Below are positions 46,713 through 57,415 of a stretch of DNA of 64,000 bases, piece by piece. Location: assembly GCA_001312505.1 (NCBI GenBank), contig BBDW01000001.1:310001-374000 (forward strand), given 5' to 3'. Both the position numbers and the translations under genes were made by a program. Below the pieces are notes generated by a model. That model did not search any database, was not told the DNA's origin, and saw only the letters and a program-made list of their open reading frames with translations. This DNA is from Mediterraneibacter faecis JCM 15917. GTDB taxonomy: Bacteria; Bacillota; Clostridia; Lachnospirales; Lachnospiraceae. The stretch's first letter is position 1, and each line of letters begins with the position of its first letter.

Positions 46713-47843
46713 TTACTGATATTTATTAGGCTGTAAGCCTACATTTAATACAAAACCGATTCCCATGAAAAAACATACTACGGAAGTCAGTCCATAACTG
46801 ACAAATGGGAGGGACAAGCCTGTATTTGGAAAAATCATTGTAGCTACACTGACGTTAATAAAGCTCTGGATTCCAATCAGTGAAGCAACGCCTCCGCAAA
46901 TGATCCGCCCTCCTGTATCTTTGGCCTTCAAACCAATTAAGATACACTCTATCACAATTAATAATAACAAAATTATGACTCCACAACAACCCACAAATCC
47001 TAATTCTTCACCAATAATTGCAAAAATAAAGTCTGTTTGTGGCTCAGATACGAAATTTCCGTTCTTAACGGATGTTGTTGCGTCATTATCATACCCTTTC
47101 CCGGTCAGCTGTCCGGACCCAATTGCCATAACGGAATTTAACTGCTGGTAAGATTCGTCGTCGGCATACTTTTCAGGTTCCAGCCATGCAAGGATACGTT
47201 CCTGCTGATAGTCTTTTAAGAATGGCTGGTTTGGCTGTATTGCAACAACAAGCAGTATAATGATCGTCGGTATTGTGATTACAAGAACGGTTCCAATGAG
47301 TTTGTAGCTTAATCCTCCAAGGTAAAGAAGGACAGCAAACAATGCGGCAATACAAATTGTTGTAGACAAGTTTGGCTGCTTGTAAATCAATGCAAGTGAT
47401 GGAAGGATTAAAGCAATTGCCTGAATAATCGTTTTGGGTTCTTTAATCTTCTGCTCTCGTTCCATTAAGAATTTTGCAAAGAACAGAATCATAAGGATTT
47501 TTGTAAGGTCGGAAGGCTGGAATTGTGTAAATCCAAGGTTCAGCCATCTTCTCGCGCCATTTACTTTTGTTCCAAAAACCAAAACAGCCAGGAGCATAAC
47601 AATATTCAGAGCATAAAGCGGCCAATATAGGTTTAAAATCCATTTATAATCAATGAAAGAGATAATAAACATAACAATCAGACCAAGACAAACGCCCATA
47701 ATCTGACGATTCATTAAATCAGGTCTTGCACTTCGGACCATAAGGATTCCGACCAGTGAAATCAGAGTGACCAGAAAAACCAGACTGATTTTATAATCTC
47801 TAATATTATAACGCTGTTTCAAATTAGTAAAAAATGATTTCAA
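46713..47843 (-). CDS. rodA: RodA, SEDS peptidoglycan polymerase
   Basis: SEDS-family glycosyltransferase, 376 residues, about ten membrane segments, partner of PBP2 in rod-shape wall synthesis. Blocks WLNLGFTQFQPSDLTKILMILFFAKF, VMAIGSGQLTGKGY and TGLSLPFVSYGLTSVVCFFMGIGF are family-diagnostic. The start overlaps the minE stop (ATGA-like). Assigned as RodA rather than FtsW because it is in the mre-min-pbp2 block. Confidence 0.93.
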   Translation of the reverse strand: MKSFFTNLKQRYNIRDYKISLVFLVTLISLVGILMVRSARPDLMNRQIMGVCLGLIVMFIISFIDYKWILNLYWPLYALNIVMLLAVLVFGTKVNGARRWLNLGFTQFQPSDLTKILMILFFAKFLMEREQKIKEPKTIIQAIALILPSLALIYKQPNLSTTICIAALFAVLLYLGGLSYKLIGTVLVITIPTIIILLVVAIQPNQPFLKDYQQERILAWLEPEKYADDESYQQLNSVMAIGSGQLTGKGYDNDATTSVKNGNFVSEPQTDFIFAIIGEELGFVGCCGVIILLLLIVIECILIGLKAKDTGGRIICGGVASLIGIQSFINVSVATMIFPNTGLSLPFVSYGLTSVVCFFMGIGFVLNVGLQPNKYQ

Positions 47844-48049
47844 TGTTTTTCTCCTGTATATTTTATATGTATATCCGTGCGTGTTATTTTGACATCAAAT
47901 TGTTCCGGGGAGATTTCTATGTATTTAGAAATCGTCTGATATAAATCCGATGTCAGAAATTCTATCATATCGGGTGTACATTGAATTCTGTCAGTAATTA
48001 GCAAATTTCGCAACCTGTCTTTTGCAATTGTAACAGAAGGTACACTCAT
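47840..48049 (-). CDS. minE: MinE, cell division topological specificity factor
   Basis: A 69-residue MinE: AKDRLRNLLITDRIQCTPDMIEFLTSDLYQTISKYIEI covers the MinD-interaction helix and the dimer domain. Shorter than E. coli MinE (88) but not truncated. Overlaps rodA by four bases. With MinC and MinD it places the division site. Confidence 0.9.
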   Translation of the reverse strand: MSVPSVTIAKDRLRNLLITDRIQCTPDMIEFLTSDLYQTISKYIEISPEQFDVKITRTDIHIKYTGEKH

Positions 48050-48060
48050 AATGTGACCTC

Positions 48061-48852
48061 CTAGTTCTTATGAAAAAGACTGGAGAGTTTACTGCGAAGT
48101 CCGGGTTTATGATTAAAATCGGAAATCGGGACTTCTTCTCCTAACAGACGTCTACAGATATTCTGGTAACATTTTCCAGCTAAGGAATCTTCGCCGACTA
48201 CCGGTTCTCCCTGATTGGTTGCAACAACAACAGACTCATCATCAGGGATGACTCCAAGCAGATCAATCGCTAGAATCTCTGTGACATCTTCTACAGACAT
48301 CATATCACCTCTGCGAACCATGTCAACGCGCAGACGATTGATCAGAAGTTCATTTTTCCGGATTCCGGAAGCTTCAAGTAATCCAATAATTCTGTCAGCA
48401 TCACGAATTGAGGAAACTTCAGGTGTTGTAACAACAATGGAACGCTGTGCGCCTGCAATTGCATTTTTAAAGCCCTGTTCAATTCCTGCCGGACAATCTA
48501 AAAGAATGAAGTCATAATCATCTTTTAGTTCGTCAATCAGTTTTTTCATCTGTTCCGGTGATACGCTTGTCTTATCTTTTGTCTGGGCAGATGGGAGCAG
48601 GTACAGATTTTCAAATCGCGTATCTTTGATCACTGCCTGTTTCAGACGACATTTGCTTTCAATGACGTCAACAAGATTGTAGACAATGCGATTTTCAAGT
48701 CCAAGAACAACATCCAGATTTCGAAGTCCGAGATCTGTATCAATTACAAGAACTTTTTTTCCTGCTGAAGACAGACCAATTCCAATATTCGCTGTTGTTG
48801 TTGTTTTTCCAACACCGCCCTTTCCCGATGTAATGACGATTACTTCACCCAT
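48061..48852 (-). CDS. minD: MinD, septum-site ATPase
   Basis: MinD, 263 residues, ATPase that carries MinC on the membrane. Deviant Walker A GKGGVGKTTTTANIG at the start, DTDLGLRNLDVVLGLE, DYDFILLDCPAGIEQGF, and a C-terminal amphipathic helix (LRSKLSSLFHK) for membrane binding. Between minC and minE as usual. Intact. Confidence 0.96.
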   Translation of the reverse strand: MGEVIVITSGKGGVGKTTTTANIGIGLSSAGKKVLVIDTDLGLRNLDVVLGLENRIVYNLVDVIESKCRLKQAVIKDTRFENLYLLPSAQTKDKTSVSPEQMKKLIDELKDDYDFILLDCPAGIEQGFKNAIAGAQRSIVVTTPEVSSIRDADRIIGLLEASGIRKNELLINRLRVDMVRRGDMMSVEDVTEILAIDLLGVIPDDESVVVATNQGEPVVGEDSLAGKCYQNICRRLLGEEVPISDFNHKPGLRSKLSSLFHKN

Positions 48853-48897
48853 GTTGAATATTCCTCCTATTTCCCATGCTTATGTCTTTCCAAAGAT

Positions 48898-49542
48898 TTA
48901 TTCTATCAGTGGATCAAGGTAAATTCTTTTTCCGTCAACAACTGCAATTTGCGGTCCGTTGATGGAAAGGCTGTCCTGATAGATCAGTTGACGTTTTGCT
49001 TCAATATCTCCGATTACAAGTCGCTGCGGCTGCATGGAGAGAGCAATGATAAAAGCATTCCTGTCACCGGCAGCTCCCGCATGAACAGATCCATAGAGAG
49101 TACCGAGAATGATAATATTTCCTTTTGCAACTACTTTAGCTCCGAATTCAACATCTCCTAAGATCACAATGCTGGATTCGGATTCAAGAAGCTGTCTTCG
49201 CTTTAATGTTCCGCGATAGAATTGTCCATCTGATTTTTCACGTTCAGATAAACACTGCGTTACCGCTCTTTTGTAGATCAGTTCCTTGCGTTCATCATGA
49301 TCAATGATACAGATAATCTCAAGGTTTGTCGTCTGCGTAATAACCTGTATTAACTGCTCCTCTTCGCTGATGGAAAGTGTCCTTCCGCTAAATGAAACTG
49401 CCATCTTTGCATTCTTGAAAAAATCAGCAGATTGTCGGAATTTCTCTTCTACAGCTTTCAAAAGATCCGGGAATGGGAGTTCGGCATTAAGCCGCAGCTC
49501 TATACCGGAATGACTGCTTTTTATTGTTACCAGTTCACTCAT
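48898..49542 (-). CDS. minC: MinC, septum-site inhibitor
   Basis: MinC, 214 residues. N-terminal domain (residues 1-95) blocks FtsZ; the C-terminal beta-helix begins VILGDVEFGAKVVAKGNIIILGTLYGSVHAGAAGD and binds MinD. It lies downstream of PBP2. Start ATG at 49542 with GGGGATGGATC upstream. Intact. Confidence 0.92.
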   Translation of the reverse strand: MSELVTIKSSHSGIELRLNAELPFPDLLKAVEEKFRQSADFFKNAKMAVSFSGRTLSISEEEQLIQVITQTTNLEIICIIDHDERKELIYKRAVTQCLSEREKSDGQFYRGTLKRRQLLESESSIVILGDVEFGAKVVAKGNIIILGTLYGSVHAGAAGDRNAFIIALSMQPQRLVIGDIEAKRQLIYQDSLSINGPQIAVVDGKRIYLDPLIE

Positions 49543-49567
49543 GATCCATCCCCTTTCGTTATCTTAA

Positions 49568-52481
49568 TTAATCACCGGCTCCTGCAGTTCCTAAAGAAGA
49601 AGCATATCCTTGAAGCAGTTCATCGGCAGATTCTGGATTGAAGTACACTTTTGTGATATCTCTTCCAATTTCAGCTGCATAGGTAGATGCATATCCATTT
49701 GCAATGCGGACAGCAATTGAAATTTCAGGTGAATCTGTCGGCGCATAACCGACAAACAGAACATTATCTGCATGTATCTTACTATACTGGGCAGTTCCGG
49801 TTTTTCCTCCCATGGAAATATCCATTCCGGCAAATGTGGAGCTGCTTTTTACCATGCTTTCCATTCCATTGTGTACCAGATCCCATGTACTTGAGCTGAT
49901 CTCATCCATCTGATTTACAACTTCCGGAGTATAATCTTTGATCAGCTTTCCATTCGAATCAGTTGTTTTATCAATGAGAGAAAGACTGTAAACAGTTCCT
50001 CTGTTCGCAACAGCTGTCACATAACGGTTGATCTGGCTGACAGTATAGTTGTTGGTACCCTGTCCAATGGCAGATCGAACAGAGTCAGAATCAGAAATCT
50101 GAGGTTGTGATTCAGGAATTTCGATTCCTGATGTCTGGTCAAATCCAAACATTTTTGCATATTTTGCCAGTTTTTCAAGACCGGTATCACTGTCATAGTT
50201 ACCATTCGAGTCTTGTCCAAGACGATAACCAACTTCATAGAAGAAATCATTACAGGAATGCTGCAGTGCACCTACTACATTCAGACTTCCATGAGCACTT
50301 GGATAAATCCAGCATTTTGGACTTGGTGTGATCTTATCAAATACACCTGAACAACTGATATAGGAGTTTCCATTAATTACCCCCCCTTCTGTCAGACCGG
50401 CTACAGAAGAAAGCATTTTATAAGTAGAACCTGGTGCTGTCTTCTCCTGAGTCGCTCTGTTGTAGAAGGTACGTGACATACCCATGCTCAACTTCACATA
50501 ATAAGAACGATCCATTACGTTTGAGAGACGATTATTGTCATATCCAGGATAAGAAACACATGCCAAAACTTCTCCGGTATTTGGATTTGTTACAACTGCA
50601 CCGGCAGAACATGGCTCAAGTGCCAGTTCACCAGGTGTAAGTTCAAGCTTTCCAGCTTGCTCTTGATCCAGGAAAAAGCATCTGTTCCTCCGTTGAGTAA
50701 TCCGTTATATGCCGAGTCATCCATAGGAAGAACACCCTGTTCATATACGATAGCACAAACTTGTTCACCAGTAACACTACCTGATTTTATAAGATATTTG
50801 TAGAGAAGTTTGTCGAAATTACTGTCATCTGCCAAATATTCTTTTAAATATTTTAAAATCTCCTGATAAATCTCTTCTGAACTGGAATAAGAACTGCTTC
50901 CAAGCTTGGAAGTATCAATCCAGTTTTTAGAAATCGCATAATTCAGGTAAGTATATAAATTGATCGTTTCATCTTTTGCCCATGCAATATAAGTAGCATC
51001 ATTCTTATCAATCTGATCTGACATAAGGATGCCTGTATCCTTTGTCAGCAGGGTATCACAGATGTAATCCATATATGCTTTCATTTCATTGGAAAGATCT
51101 GTATATGCGCTGGCCTGTGAGTTCTGAAGTTCTGATTCGAGCTCGGAAATCGTCGCCGTCTTCTTTTCCTGAAAAATGGAATAAACCTGCTGCTCGGCAG
51201 TTTTTGCATCACTGCTTGAAAAGTGTCCGGAATCGATGACGGAATTTCCAATCAGATTATAATATGCATCACTGACCGGGATGATCAGATTCTTAGAGTC
51301 ATCTACACTGGATGTATCGTATTCCAGAACATTCTGTAGTTTGGATAAAACAATTCCGGCAATCTTCTCTTCCAGAAGTTTATAAGTACTTTCCTGAAGA
51401 TTTTTATCAATCGTCAGATATACATCATTTCCGGCTTCAGGATCTTTCCGGCTGACAGTATCAGTTACACGTCCGAGGTTATCTACATACACGGTTTTTT
51501 CACCTTTTGTGCCCTGAAGGACATTGTCCATGCTTTGTTCAATGCCGGCCTTTCCTACAATATCAGACAGAGAGTACTTTTTCTTTTCATCCTTGTCCAG
51601 CGCATCGTATTCATCCTGGGAAATCTGTCCGGTATATCCGATAATAGATGCAAAATACATTCCATCGGTATATTTTCGGATAGAATCTTCTGAAATGTCA
51701 ACACCGGTAAGAACGTCCTTATTCTCCATAATTGCTGCTGCTGTTTCGTCACTTACATCGGATGCAAGAACGGTATCAATATACTGCTGATATGCATTTA
51801 ATGCCATTGCATAACGCATGTTGATGATCTTTAAAATATAAGCAGGCTCTAATGTGCTGTCATCAAGGCCATATCCATATTTTTCATCGGTACAAAGATA
51901 ATGAATGATATCTGCTGCACTTTGGTTCTGTTGCTTTTCTGTAAGCTCATCTATTGTTCTTTTTCCATAGACATCTGCAATAAAACGGAGCTTTTGGGTA
52001 TCGCTTGACTGTGTAACTGATAGGTTCCGGAGGAATCCAGGATGATACCAAAACTTGAAACAACAGAATCTCCATTTGATTCTACGATAGAAAGAACCTG
52101 ATCCAGAATTTTATTTAATGCCGCATTTTTTTCAGAACGTTTATCTGTTGTGATGGAGTTTTCAACGGTTGACAGATTAATTGTCACGGAATAAGCCAGC
52201 TGGTTATAAGCCAGTAGATTTCCATTACGGTCATAAATATTTCCGCGTGTTGCTGCAACGGATGTCGTCCGGCGGATAGAATATTCGTAGTTTTCAAGAT
52301 AATCAGACCCTTTTACGATCTGAAGATAGAATAATCTTCCGATCAGGATGGAAGAACTGACACAAAATATAATGATCAAAGTAACGAGTCTTGACTGCAT
52401 CAGGTAAGCTCCGGCTTCTTTCAGACGGTCTAAAATATTTCTAAACAAATTTACTTGCACTCCTTTTTTCTTCTGCTTCAA
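49568..52481 (-). CDS. mrdA: Penicillin-binding protein 2 (elongasome transpeptidase), two frame breaks
   Basis: Class B PBP, about 970 residues when rejoined, larger than the usual 600-700. A membrane anchor near residue 35, the PBP dimer domain (RTTSVAATRGNIYDRNGNLLAYNQ), a large insertion rich in helices, and the transpeptidase domain with STYK (TAPGSTYKMLSS), and KTGT (GGKTGTAQYS). Breaks are near 52017 and near 50649, each needing one base. C7 at 50380-50386 adds a glycine (LTEGGVING). Position beside rodA and mreBCD makes it the rod-system enzyme. Confidence 0.88.
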
Positions 52482-52502
52482 GTTTGTGGTTAATAAATAA
52501 AA

Positions 52503-52973
52503 TCAGTGGGTATAATCCAGTGTGATCACGATTGTGTAAATCAGTTCAGGAACGATGATGCGGTTGAGATAATATAAAAAGTTAAAATCACTTCGCAACA
52601 TGAACATGAGCAAATAAATGATGATACCGTAGAGAAATTCGCTGACAGAAATCAAAAATAACGGCAGCTTGATATCTTCATCAAAATAAAGCTGTTCAAA
52701 TAATCCGTTTACAAAACCGATTACCAGGTAAAGTAATGCATAAAATCCCAAAATTGTACCAAACTGAATATCTGTGATAAGGCCGGCAAAGAAACCGACC
52801 AGCATTCCTTCTTTCTGCCCACGCATAAAACCAAAGGATGCTGTGACAATCAGAATCAGGTTAGGTTTAATTCCGGCAAGTTCCAGATGATTGAATAAGG
52901 TACACTGGAGCAGATATGCTGCTAGTACGATCAGTACAGTTACAGCAACTCTTTTAAATTTCATTAATTTCAT
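52503..52973 (-). CDS. mreD: MreD, rod shape-determining membrane protein
   Basis: A 156-residue protein with four to five membrane segments; FGFMRGQKEGMLVGFFAGLITDIQFGTILGFYALLYLVIGF is typical MreD. It lies between mreC and PBP2, all with short gaps, and forms part of the rod complex. Intact. Confidence 0.9.
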   Translation of the reverse strand: MKLMKFKRVAVTVLIVLAAYLLQCTLFNHLELAGIKPNLILIVTASFGFMRGQKEGMLVGFFAGLITDIQFGTILGFYALLYLVIGFVNGLFEQLYFDEDIKLPLFLISVSEFLYGIIIYLLMFMLRSDFNFLYYLNRIIVPELIYTIVITLDYTH

Positions 52974-52985
52974 GAGTATTCACTC

Positions 52986-53827
52986 CTATTCGCTCTGATT
53001 GGATCCAACCAAATCCGCTTTCGTTGTTGTGATAACAAGAACTTCCTGAAGATTTTTAAAATCTACAGCCGGTGTAATATATCCGGAACGAGTCAGATTG
53101 TTAGAGTCGACCGTTACTTCACTGACATATCCGATCAGGATTCCCTGTAGGTATTTATCACTAATATAAGAAGTGACGATCTGTCTCCGACGGAAACCGT
53201 ATTATCATTGTTTTCCATCTGACCAAAACGAATCTGGTTATCACTCATAAGTGACAGATCTCCACTTACGATACAACGGTCAGAAGTAGAAAGTACCATT
53301 GCACTTACATTACTTGAATCATCGATAATAGAACGGACTTTTGCCCAGGTCGGACCAACTTCTGTGACAATGCCGACAAGACCGCTTCCGGCCATTACGT
53401 TCATATCTGTGGCAATACCGTCTTTACTTCCTTTGTCAATGGTAAATGTACTGAACCAGTTTCCGGAATCTTTCCCGATTACATGCGCAGCAGTTTTTTT
53501 GTAATCCGCATAGTTCTTGTCCAACTGATATAATTCCTGCAGTCTCTGAAGCTCATAACGTTCTTGCTGCAGATTGTTATTTTCTGTAATCAGAGAGTCA
53601 ACCTGTTTCTGAAGCTTTGTATTTTCTGCGCGTACCTGTTTCAGAGTTTGGAAATTGTCTTTCATATCTCCCATCCAGCCACCAATCTGATTGATTCCCT
53701 GCTGAAGAGGGATAACGGTTACATTTGCAACAACTTTAAATGGACCTCCTACTTTGTCTGAAAAGGAAGATAACAGCATCATAAAAATGCAGAAAACAGA
53801 AAGTCCTATAAGTAAATATCTGTTCAT
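52986..53827 (-). CDS. mreC: MreC, rod shape-determining protein, frame broken
   Basis: MreC, about 280 residues when rejoined. Cytosolic N-terminus, one membrane helix, a coiled coil (about residues 60-110, TLKQVRAENTKLQKQVDSLITENNNLQQER) and two beta-barrel halves (VIGKDSGNWFSTFTIDKGSKDGI). A break near 53181 (GACAGATCG) would be fixed by one more A, giving GDKIVTSYISDKYLQGILIGYVSE and a stop at 52986. Between mreB and mreD. Confidence 0.88.
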
Positions 53828-53857
53828 AACAGAAGTCTGATTCTTCTTTTTTTCATA

Positions 53858-54884
53858 TTATCTTAACCACCTATAATCTTCGTCTAACATAGAGTAACTT
53901 AATTTTCTATACAAGGTCTTATTCAGTATGATCCTCTGCAGACCTTTGACGGCACAGAGTTCAGGGTCTGTTTTCATGTGAACCGGCAGACCGATACTTT
54001 CTTCCAGATAAGTAGAAATCCCTCGCAGATTAGCAAGTCCTCCAGTAATATAAATCCCGTTTTTATTAATATTTCTCCGGACATCGGGAGGCGTACGGTC
54101 GAGCATGGAATGAATGGCCTGTACACATTCTCTCAAAGGTTCTTTGATCGCTGCCCGTACAAGACTGATTGGAATGTCAATGTGCGACGGACCGCCGCGC
54201 ATCATATCTCTGCCGTATACAGTAAGAGAGCTTCCGGTGGACTGGTCAAAAACTCCAAATTCTTTCCGCAGCCGTTCGGCAGTCGGACGGCCAATTATAA
54301 AATCTTTAGAATGACGGACAAGATTGGCGATCGCACTATCCAGCTGTTCGCCACCGATCTTAAGCAGACGGTTCATAACAATACCACCGTAGGAAAGAAC
54401 GGAAAGTTCTGTTGTTCCTCCACCTAAATTGGCAATAAAAGCTCCTGGTTCTTCTAGAACATCAATCCCAAGTCCAAGTCCGTCTGCAAGACCGCGCTCT
54501 ACAATTCTTACTGATTTTGCTTTCGCTTCAGAATGAAGCACAAGATCATAGAAAGCCTTCTTTTCTACTTCTGTGACATCTGTAGGAACAGCGATCACAT
54601 ATTCTGCCCCCCCACGGATAAACGGACGCTCTTCCTTCAAAAGATCTCCGAGAAGATATTGCATGTCATCAAAACGGGCAATGACACCATTCTTCATCGG
54701 AAATATGATCTGTATATTTCCCGGAGCCTTTTCATACATCTCATAAGCATCGTCTCCGACAGAAAAATATATTTTTATCTTTCATGGCAATTACATTCTT
54801 GGCATGCCATATGCGGTCTTTTTTCTTATCAAAAATCTTGATATCATAAGTTCCAAGATCTAACCCATATACATTCCTGGCCAT
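53858..54884 (-). CDS. mreB: MreB, actin-like rod determinant, frame broken near N-terminus
   Basis: MreB, about 342 residues when rejoined. Actin-fold ATPase: phosphate-1 YGLDLGTYDIKIF at the start; ANLGGGTTELSVLSYGGIV (phosphate 2), and YITGGLANLRGISTYL (adenosine). The real start is ATG at 54884 (MARNVYGLDLGTYD). A one-base shift at the T/A5 run 54763-54767 separates the first 40 residues from the rest; C7 at 54607-54613 gives FIRGGAEYV where FIRGAEYV is expected. C7 at 54898-54904 lies in the ribosome-site region. Head of the envelope operon. Confidence 0.9.
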
Positions 54885-54904
54885 AAATACACTCCATCCC
54901 CCCC

Positions 54905-55630
54905 TTATCTATTTGCAGATTCTTGAGAAAAGAATCCTTTCTCCCTTAAACTGAAATAACAATTATCTCCAATAATGATGTGATCGAGAAGTTCTATACC
55001 GATCAAAACCCCCCCTGCTTCACGGATGCGCCGGGTTGTCAGAAGATCATCTTTGCTTGGTGTCGGATCTCCACTCGGATGATTATGCAAAAGAATAATG
55101 GATACGGCATTCTTCTGCAAAGCTTCCACAAACAGTTCTCGTGGAGAAACAAGTGCGGAATTTATGGTTCCTGTTGAAACATCCATCTCACTGATCAGCC
55201 TGGATCTGGTATTCAGAAGCAAAAGCTTCATTACTTCCCGTTTCTTATGCCGAAGATCTTCCATATAATAACGTGCAATACTGTCCGGAGAGGAAAAATC
55301 CAATCCCAGTGAGGCTTCTGCTTTCGCCATACGTCTTGCAAGTTCTGCCAGACAAAGAATCTGGATGGATTTTACCTTTCCGATTCCTTTGATCTTCAGC
55401 AGTTGTTCCATAGACCACTGTGGGATGCTGAGAAGTCCTTCAGAGCCAAATGGTGGATGCAGAATCTTCTGGGCAAGCCGAAGCGAATTCTCCCCTTTCG
55501 TTCCGGTACGAAGTAAAACAGCTAAAAGTTCCACATCTGTCAGATATTCTGCACCGTACTGCTCACATTTTTCATAAGGACGGTCTTCAAGATACATCAT
55601 TTTGATTGTTTCTGTATTTCTATTTTCCAT
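54905..55630 (-). CDS. radC: RadC (JAB/MPN domain protein)
   Basis: RadC-family protein, about 241 residues: N-terminal helix-hairpin-helix (MEQLLKIKGIGKVKSIQILCLAELARR) and C-terminal JAMM metalloprotein domain with HNHPSGDPTPSKDD. It is the gene before mreB, as in B. subtilis. I choose ATG at 55630; an ATG three codons earlier also opens the frame. C7 at 55009-55015 gives EAGGVLIG, one glycine too many. Biochemical function unsettled; not proven to repair DNA. Confidence 0.92.
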   Translation of the reverse strand: MENRNTETIKMMYLEDRPYEKCEQYGAEYLTDVELLAVLLRTGTKGENSLRLAQKILHPPFGSEGLLSIPQWSMEQLLKIKGIGKVKSIQILCLAELARRMAKAEASLGLDFSSPDSIARYYMEDLRHKKREVMKLLLLNTRSRLISEMDVSTGTINSALVSPRELFVEALQKNAVSIILLHNHPSGDPTPSKDDLLTTRRIREAGGVLIGIELLDHIIIGDNCYFSLREKGFFSQESANR

Positions 55631-55733
55631 GTTAATCATATCACTGCGATGACATAATACAACGATTCATTTTAGCACAGTTTCAAAAAAGTGTATAGAG
55701 AAGATACCAAAAAACCACAAATTTCATAAATGA

Positions 55734-57338
55734 TTAAGATTTATATTTTTGAATGATTGCCTCGGCGACCTTCATTCCGTCCATCGCTGCGGAAGTGATT
55801 CCACCGGCATATCCGGCTCCTTCACCACATGGATAGATCCAGTCACAGGAAGCACAGACAAAGTTCTCATCCCTTTCAATTCTTACAGGGGGGGAAGAAG
55901 TTCGGCTCTCCACACCGGATAATAATGCATCATTATCTGCAAATCCATGAATCTTATGATCCATTGCTGTGATTCCATCCTCAAGCGACTGTGCGATTTC
56001 TTCCGGAAAGATACCGCGTACATCCCCCCCAAAGACAGAAGCCCCCCCTTTCATGCAAGAATGAACCTTACCATAAGAAGTTGTGATCTGATCTTTTTTA
56101 AAGTCGCCAAAACGTTGGACAGGAACTTTTCCCTGTCCTGCCTGATAAGCTTTTTCTTCTAAGCTGCGCTGGAAAGAAATTCCGGCAAGCGGATGGTCAG
56201 AAGCAAAGTCGTCCGGAGTAACTGTGACGATTACAGCACTGTTTGCATTTTCTCCGGCACGGTCGTGATAGCTCATTCCATTGACTGCAAGACGATGCTC
56301 TTCAGAAGAAGCATTTACAACATATCCGCCCGGGCACATACAGAAAGTATAGACTCCTCTTCCATTGTCCAAGTTCTCGGTCAGTTTATATGCTGCTGCC
56401 GGAAGATCATTTCCCCCCCGATCTCTTCCATATTGAGAATGATCGATCAATGTTTGTGGGTGTTCGATACGGACTCCGACGGCAAATGATTTTGCGCGCA
56501 TCGGAATCTGATGCCTGTAAAGCATGTCAAATGTATCACGGGCGCTGTGACCGATCGCAAATACGGCTGCTCCGGCAGATATTTCTTCTGTAGAATCCTC
56601 TGAGAGGTGAACAATTTTCAACGTTTTTGATGTTAGATCAACATCTGTGACCTGTGTATGAAAACAGAATTCACCGCCAAGCGAAATGATCTCCTGACGC
56701 ATCTGGCTTACAACATCAATCAGAACATCTGTACCGATATGCGGCTTATTTGCATATAAAATATCTTTGTCCGCTCCGAATTTTACGAAAGTCTCAAGAA
56801 CGAAACGGTTACGTCCTGTCTTATCTTTTACAAGTGTATTTAACTTTCCATCTGAAAATGTACCAGCGCCGCCTTCACCGAACTGGACATTGGAAGAAGT
56901 GTCAAGCACACCGGTCTCCCAGAAACGATCCACATCCTTCTTACGTTCTTCTACACAGGCACCACGTTCAAGAACCAAAGGACGGTATCCTTCCAGTGCG
57001 AGCAGATAAGCGCAGAATAGTCCGGCAGGACCGCTGCCGATGACAACCGGACGGGCATTCAGAATCTCTGTTCCGTGAGATGGAATCTGGTAATGCTTCT
57101 CTTCTACTTTCTGGATGTTTCCTTTACAATGCTTTAAAACAGCATTCTCATTGGAAACAGTGACATCAACCGTATACACATAGAACAACTCCGGTTTTCT
57201 GCGTGCGTCTAATGACTGACGGTGAATCCGATAAGTAAAAGAGTCCCCTTTCTTTAGATGAAGTGTCTTTTGTATCTTCTTTTCAAGAGCTTCTTCCGTG
57301 TGTGGAATCTGCAGTTTCAGCTGATTAATTCGTATCAT
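55734..57338 (-). CDS. FAD-dependent NAD(P)-linked dehydrogenase-like flavoprotein
   Basis: A 534-residue flavoprotein of the FAD-dependent dehydrogenase family. FAD-binding Rossmann motif VIGSGPAGLFCAYLLALEGYRPLVLERG near residue 95, and C-terminal GEGAGYAGGITSAAMDGMKVAE. Substrate unknown; found widely in Firmicutes. Four runs add residues: 55888-55894 (SSPPVRI), 56024-56030 (VFGGDVR), 56042-56048 (MKGGASV) and 56413-56419 (DRGGNDL), the most in any gene here. Frame intact. Confidence 0.88.
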   Translation of the reverse strand: MIRINQLKLQIPHTEEALEKKIQKTLHLKKGDSFTYRIHRQSLDARRKPELFYVYTVDVTVSNENAVLKHCKGNIQKVEEKHYQIPSHGTEILNARPVVIGSGPAGLFCAYLLALEGYRPLVLERGACVEERKKDVDRFWETGVLDTSSNVQFGEGGAGTFSDGKLNTLVKDKTGRNRFVLETFVKFGADKDILYANKPHIGTDVLIDVVSQMRQEIISLGGEFCFHTQVTDVDLTSKTLKIVHLSEDSTEEISAGAAVFAIGHSARDTFDMLYRHQIPMRAKSFAVGVRIEHPQTLIDHSQYGRDRGGNDLPAAAYKLTENLDNGRGVYTFCMCPGGYVVNASSEEHRLAVNGMSYHDRAGENANSAVIVTVTPDDFASDHPLAGISFQRSLEEKAYQAGQGKVPVQRFGDFKKDQITTSYGKVHSCMKGGASVFGGDVRGIFPEEIAQSLEDGITAMDHKIHGFADNDALLSGVESRTSSPPVRIERDENFVCASCDWIYPCGEGAGYAGGITSAAMDGMKVAEAIIQKYKS

Positions 57339-57415
57339 TTATCTATCCTTTCTTTCAGGAAATCTAATATTAAAATATATCATCCGGATATTGGTTACAA
57401 GTTAGCAGCAGGCAA

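Noticed and set aside
47840-48049. Truncated MinE
   Set aside because: Both functional regions are visible; short MinE proteins are common in Clostridia.
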